Positions 60,568-64,000 of a stretch of DNA of 64,000 nt are shown piece after piece; positions within the stretch are counted from its first letter, which is position 1; the number at the start of each line of letters is the position of its first letter. The position numbers were made by a program, and so were the translations under genes. The stretch spans positions 62,001 through 126,000 of the forward strand of contig NZ_JAGJEA010000001.1 in NCBI RefSeq assembly GCF_018100805.1, read 5' to 3'. The notes under the pieces are model-generated. The model was given only the letters and a program-made list of their open reading frames with translations, was not told the DNA's origin and made no database searches. The DNA comes from Aquimarina sp. MMG016 (GTDB lineage Bacteria > Bacteroidota > Bacteroidia > Flavobacteriales > Flavobacteriaceae).

Positions 60568-61449
60568 CTAGATAGAAGCAGAAATCGTTTCCATAGAACG
60601 ATCTACTTTTTTCACTAATCCGGACAACACTTTTCCAGGGCCAACTTCTGTAAATGATGTCGCTCCATCTTTAATCATATTTTGCACACTCTGTGTCCAT
60701 TTTACTGGAGCCGTTAACTGAGCAATCAGATTCTTTTTAATCTCCTCTGGATCTGTGACTGCTGTGGTAGTTACATTCTGATATATTGGACAACTTGGAG
60801 TATTAAAAGTCGTTGCTTCAATTGCTGCGGCCAACTCTTCTCTTGCAGGTTCCATTAAAGGAGAATGAAACGCCCCTCCTACTGGTAAGACTAATGCTCT
60901 ACGAGCACCTTTTTCTTTCATTACTTCACAAGCTTTTTCAATAGCCTCTACTTCTCCAGAAATCACTAGTTGTCCGGGGCAGTTATAGTTTGCAGCTACC
61001 ACTACTCCATCAATCTCTTTACAAACTTGCTCAACAACCGCATCCTCTAATCCTAAAACCGCCGCCATCGTAGAAGGTTTCAATTCACATGCATGTTGCA
61101 TAGCCAAAGCTCTTTTAGATACTAAGCGAAGTGCATCTTCAAAGTTTAATGTCCCATTAGCTACCAAAGCAGAAAATTCTCCCAAAGAATGTCCTGCAAC
61201 CATATCAGGCTTAAAACTATCACCTAATACTTTACTTAATATTACCGAATGTAAAAATATAGCAGGTTGTGTAACTTTGGTTTCTTTCAGCTCATCCGCA
61301 GAACCTTCAAACATAATTTTAGTGATCTCAAAACCTAAAATTTCATTAGCTTTATGAAACAACTCTTTAGCAATTTCTGAGTTTTCATATAGATCCAGCC
61401 CCATTCCTGAGAATTGAGCCCCCTGACCTGGAAATACATATGCGTTCAT
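60568..61449 (-). CDS. fabD: Malonyl-CoA:ACP transacylase
   Basis: A 293-residue transacylase loading malonate onto acyl carrier protein. Motifs: AYVFPGQGAQFSGMG near the start, the nucleophile serine in AGHSLGEFSAL near residue 91, and the histidine in GGAFHSPLM near 198. Standard length. It lies at the end of a minus-strand group with a fructosamine-kinase and a DHFR gene, but is separated from them by 80 bases. Confidence 0.96.
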   Translation of the reverse strand: MNAYVFPGQGAQFSGMGLDLYENSEIAKELFHKANEILGFEITKIMFEGSADELKETKVTQPAIFLHSVILSKVLGDSFKPDMVAGHSLGEFSALVANGTLNFEDALRLVSKRALAMQHACELKPSTMAAVLGLEDAVVEQVCKEIDGVVVAANYNCPGQLVISGEVEAIEKACEVMKEKGARRALVLPVGGAFHSPLMEPAREELAAAIEATTFNTPSCPIYQNVTTTAVTDPEEIKKNLIAQLTAPVKWTQSVQNMIKDGATSFTEVGPGKVLSGLVKKVDRSMETISASI

Positions 61450-61529
61450 GTACTGTGTGTTTAAAATTTTAACAAAAGTAGTGATTCTTAGTTATAAAGT
61501 CACAAAGAATCAAAGTTGTAAAGATTTTG

Positions 61530-62381
61530 TTATGAGTAAAGATCTAATACACTCTTCACTCTTTTATAATAAGAACTTCCGAATATATTAAGATGTACTA
61601 ATAAATAATATAGTTGCCATATCGGCAATCGATTTTTCCAATTTCCGTCAAGCGGAAAAACTTCATGATACACCTCAAACAATTCATTATCAAAACCACC
61701 AAACAAATGCATCATCCCAATGTCCATTTCCCGAGGAGCATATGCAACTGCCGGATCAATCAAAGAAGGTTTTCCTGAAGCATCAACCATAAAATTACCG
61801 TTCCACAAATCTCCGTGTACTAAACTTGACTTTTCATTAGGGATTTCATTTTCAATATTTCTATAAAAAACATCTACATCAGAAAATGAGAATCCGTTCT
61901 GAATTGCCAGCTTAAATTGTGGTATTAATCTCTGAGTAATATAAAACTCTGAAGCAGAAGCCTGCTTTGTATTATATTGTGGTAAGCTTCCGATATAATT
62001 ATCGGTTTCTAAACCAAAATATGGCCTACTATTTTGATGTAAAGCTGCCAATTGTTGTCCAAATACTTTCCAAAAGTCATTACTTTGCATTCCTGAATCT
62101 ATATATTCCAATAACAAAAAAGATACGTCATCCAATTCTCCATAATGCAGTACTTCTGGAATAATAAAAGTTTTAGAATCTTTGAGTTCTCTTAGCCCGA
62201 TGGCCTCAGCCTGGAACATTCCTTGAAATTGAGAAGCGCTATTGATTTTAACAACTACCTTCTGTGTAGACGTTACCAATATATATACTTCATTAATATC
62301 TCCACCCGATAATGGCGCTGTAGATATAATTTTTTCTGAAAGAAGTGTTTCGAAGTGTTTTATGAGTTCAGAAGAAATCAT
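61530..62381 (-). CDS. Fructosamine kinase family protein
   Basis: A 283-residue kinase-like protein. It has the nucleotide-binding lysine in KVVVKIN near residue 44, QAEAIGLREL, the catalytic loop SLVHGDLWNGNFMVD, and the metal-binding LIDPAVAYAPREMDIGMMHLFGG. It deglycates proteins by phosphorylating fructosamines or ribulosamines. Its ATG overlaps the upstream 2TM-DHFR gene stop by one base, so the two are translationally coupled. Confidence 0.93.
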   Translation of the reverse strand: MISSELIKHFETLLSEKIISTAPLSGGDINEVYILVTSTQKVVVKINSASQFQGMFQAEAIGLRELKDSKTFIIPEVLHYGELDDVSFLLLEYIDSGMQSNDFWKVFGQQLAALHQNSRPYFGLETDNYIGSLPQYNTKQASASEFYITQRLIPQFKLAIQNGFSFSDVDVFYRNIENEIPNEKSSLVHGDLWNGNFMVDASGKPSLIDPAVAYAPREMDIGMMHLFGGFDNELFEVYHEVFPLDGNWKNRLPIWQLYYLLVHLNIFGSSYYKRVKSVLDLYS

Positions 62382-63319
62382 TACTTCTTCTTATAAGTCA
62401 AATACGTAAAAGGATATTGATGCTTTTCATCTTTATCATGAAATTCCTCCTTAACTAACTCCCACACCTCAGCATCAAACTCTGGAAAAAATGCATCTGC
62501 TTCAAATTCCCCATGAACTCTGGTTAGCTCAATACAATTAGCATATTCTAACCCCAATGTATAAATTTCACCTCCACCTATGATAAAGGGATTAGTATCG
62601 CTTTTTGATTTCTCTAAAGCTTCTTCCATAGTTTGCACCACAATTACACCTTCTGCTTGATAGTCTTTATTACGTGAAATCACAATATGAACTCTATTGG
62701 GTAATAGTTTTGGAAAAGATTCAAACGTCTTTCTACCCATAATAATATGGTGACCTGTAGTTAATTGCTTAAATCGTTTAAAATCATCTGGCAAATGCCA
62801 TACCAGATCATTATCTTTTCCTAAAGCATTATTCTCTCCAGCAGCGGCAATCATAGTAATTATCTGCTTAGGTTTTTTCTTTTCTTCTATAGTGACTGGC
62901 TGCTTTGCTTTGATAAATTCTTCTTTCTTTTTGATTAATTCTTCTTTTGGATACATTAGATCGACATCTCTTTGAATTAATGCAATTTCCTCTTTCTGCT
63001 TTACAATCAGGCGTTCCATCTGTCGATCTGTCCATTCCTGACCCATAAAAGAATGAAACAGCCATACATTACAAAAATGCAATACAAATAAAAACCCCCA
63101 ACAAATAATAGCTATAAAAGACCATTTAGCACCAAAAAAAGTAACCTCTGCACCTAATCCAAATATCAAATTAAGAACTACGAAAAAGATAGACCCCACA
63201 ACAAAGACAATGAAGTGATTGAATAAACGCTTCTTCTGGATAACTCTCTTTCGGGCATGCTCATATAATTCCCTTTGTAAGGGATCGATTTGAGGAGTAT
63301 CTTTTCTCTTTGAAAACAT
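62381..63319 (-). CDS. folA: 2TM domain-dihydrofolate reductase fusion
   Basis: A 312-residue fusion. Residues about 15-85 are a 2TM domain with two helices (FNHFIVFVVGSIFFVVLNLIF and SFIAIICWGFLFVLHFCNVW) and conserved flanking residues (ARKRVIQKKRL, SFMGQEWTDRQMERLI). A charged coiled-coil-like linker (about 95-145) follows. Residues about 150-312 are a complete DHFR: MIAAAGENNALGKDNDLVWHLPDD, HHIIMGRKTFESFP and FIIGGGEIYTLGLE. No frameshift or restart is seen between the parts. It reduces dihydrofolate to tetrahydrofolate, here apparently tethered to the cytoplasmic membrane. Confidence 0.9.
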   Translation of the reverse strand: MFSKRKDTPQIDPLQRELYEHARKRVIQKKRLFNHFIVFVVGSIFFVVLNLIFGLGAEVTFFGAKWSFIAIICWGFLFVLHFCNVWLFHSFMGQEWTDRQMERLIVKQKEEIALIQRDVDLMYPKEELIKKKEEFIKAKQPVTIEEKKKPKQIITMIAAAGENNALGKDNDLVWHLPDDFKRFKQLTTGHHIIMGRKTFESFPKLLPNRVHIVISRNKDYQAEGVIVVQTMEEALEKSKSDTNPFIIGGGEIYTLGLEYANCIELTRVHGEFEADAFFPEFDAEVWELVKEEFHDKDEKHQYPFTYLTYKKK

Positions 63320-63397
63320 ATTAATAGTACCTTAGTAATGTCTAATTATTATATCCGAGTAAATATAAAGGTTTTGTAAAAAAGCCAAATATAACAT

Positions 63398-64000
63398 ATG
63401 AAGAATTTAAGAAAAGAATTCCCGATTTTAACCAAGAACACATACCTTAACACTGCTTCATCCGGATTATTATACAATTCTTTATTAGATTTCAGACAAG
63501 AGCACGATCTTGATTTTTTAATTGGAGGTAGCTTATTTAGGAATAAGCAACAGGCATTTCTAAATAGTATACGCAAGACTATCTCAGCATTCTTTGGTAG
63601 TAAACAAAACAACACCGTATTAACTCCTAATTTTTCATTAGGTTTAAATACTATATTAAATGGTATTGAAAAAAATAAAAAAGTACTTTTATTAGACGAG
63701 GATTATCCATCGGTAAACTTTGCATTTGCTAATAAAGGTTATGCCGTTTGCTATGCAAAAGTCAATGCTACTTTAGAACAAAATATTGAAGAAGCTATCA
63801 TAAAACACAAACCTAATATACTCGCTTTAAGTTTGGTTCAATATGTAAATGGTATAGTGATAGATCTAGATTTCCTTCGAAAATTAAAATCTAAAAATCC
63901 TAATCTCTTAATAATTGCCGATGCAACTCAATTTTGTGGTACAAGAGTATTTGATTTTGACAGTTCAGGAATTGATATTCTTGGATGTAGCGGATACAAA
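63398..64000 (+). CDS. Class V aminotransferase (partial, cut by window end)
   Basis: The first 201 codons are present and run off the window end. The protein starts MKNLRKEFPILTKNTYLNTA, has SLGLNTILNGIEKNKKVLLL and LDEDYPSVNFAFANKG, the aspartate that contacts the PLP ring in IIADATQFCG, and ends at GCSGYK, whose lysine may be the PLP lysine. This matches class V aminotransferases such as cysteine desulfurase/isopenicillin epimerase-like proteins. It is divergent from the DHFR gene. No substrate can be given. Confidence 0.85.
   Translation, partial: MKNLRKEFPILTKNTYLNTASSGLLYNSLLDFRQEHDLDFLIGGSLFRNKQQAFLNSIRKTISAFFGSKQNNTVLTPNFSLGLNTILNGIEKNKKVLLLDEDYPSVNFAFANKGYAVCYAKVNATLEQNIEEAIIKHKPNILALSLVQYVNGIVIDLDFLRKLKSKNPNLLIIADATQFCGTRVFDFDSSGIDILGCSGYK

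Overview
The window is AT-rich chromosomal DNA from a member of the Bacteroidota, most likely a marine Flavobacteriaceae (an Aquimarina-like genus is a guess). The grounds are a gliding-motility GldA ATPase, a secreted protein with a type IX secretion (T9SS) sorting tail, two GLPGLI-family proteins, a carboxypeptidase-regulatory-domain TonB receptor, an SDR-type threonine dehydrogenase, and promoters of the TTTG / TAnnTTTG form used by the Bacteroidota sigma factor. There are no tRNA, rRNA, CRISPR, prophage or insertion-sequence features; nearly everything is intact, ordinary chromosomal gene content.

Layout. 0-7 kb: threonine dehydrogenase facing an Lrp/AsnC regulator across a palindromic intergenic region, gldA, a multi-PAS histidine kinase with its overlapping response regulator, and a coupled pair encoding a PagL-like outer-membrane enzyme and an adhesin-like lipoprotein. 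7-12 kb: a methionine-synthesis operon (split metH, metF) led by a SAM-I riboswitch. 12-14 kb: an astacin metalloprotease lipoprotein. 14-22.6 kb: a nine-gene assimilatory sulfate-reduction operon (DUF2061, cysH, cysD, cysN, sulfite reductase, two siroheme-synthesis genes, ferredoxin reductase, ferredoxin). 23-30 kb: a second SAM-I-controlled operon (metY, metX-like, thrA fusion, OsmC, metZ) that ends at a perfect bidirectional terminator. 30.5 kb: metK on the other strand, behind a candidate SAM-II-type riboswitch. Together 7-32 kb is a sulfur-to-methionine-to-SAM region: sulfate is reduced to sulfide, incorporated into activated homoserine, methylated by MetH/MetF and turned into SAM, with SAM feeding back on three transcription units.

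32-36 kb is an accessory stretch: two paralogous small secreted proteins, an integral-membrane acyltransferase, a small membrane protein, DoxX, a decayed lipoprotein gene and a DUF302 lipoprotein. 36-44 kb holds a TonB receptor / two GLPGLI / TlpA-type thioredoxin operon divergent from a two-component system. The 92 bases between the outward -33 boxes and flanking promoters carry three GTTAAC copies at exact 10-base spacing. 44-64 kb is mixed housekeeping and secreted functions: deoxynucleoside kinase, DUF2461, KDO transferase, T9SS lipase-like protein, sugar aminotransferase, SNF2 helicase, secreted amidohydrolase, GH31 glycosidase, esterase, haloalkane-dehalogenase-like hydrolase, FabD, fructosamine kinase, a 2TM-DHFR fusion, and a class V aminotransferase cut by the window end.

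Most notable observations: the candidate use of two unrelated SAM riboswitch classes about 190 bases apart on opposite strands, the phased GTTAAC operator in the GLPGLI/TonB locus, a HEPN-like tail on the sulfite reductase, the membrane-anchored DHFR fusion, two copies of a structured intergenic repeat inside methionine operons, and a frameshifted lipoprotein pseudogene. I did not find a clearly novel defence or mobile system.
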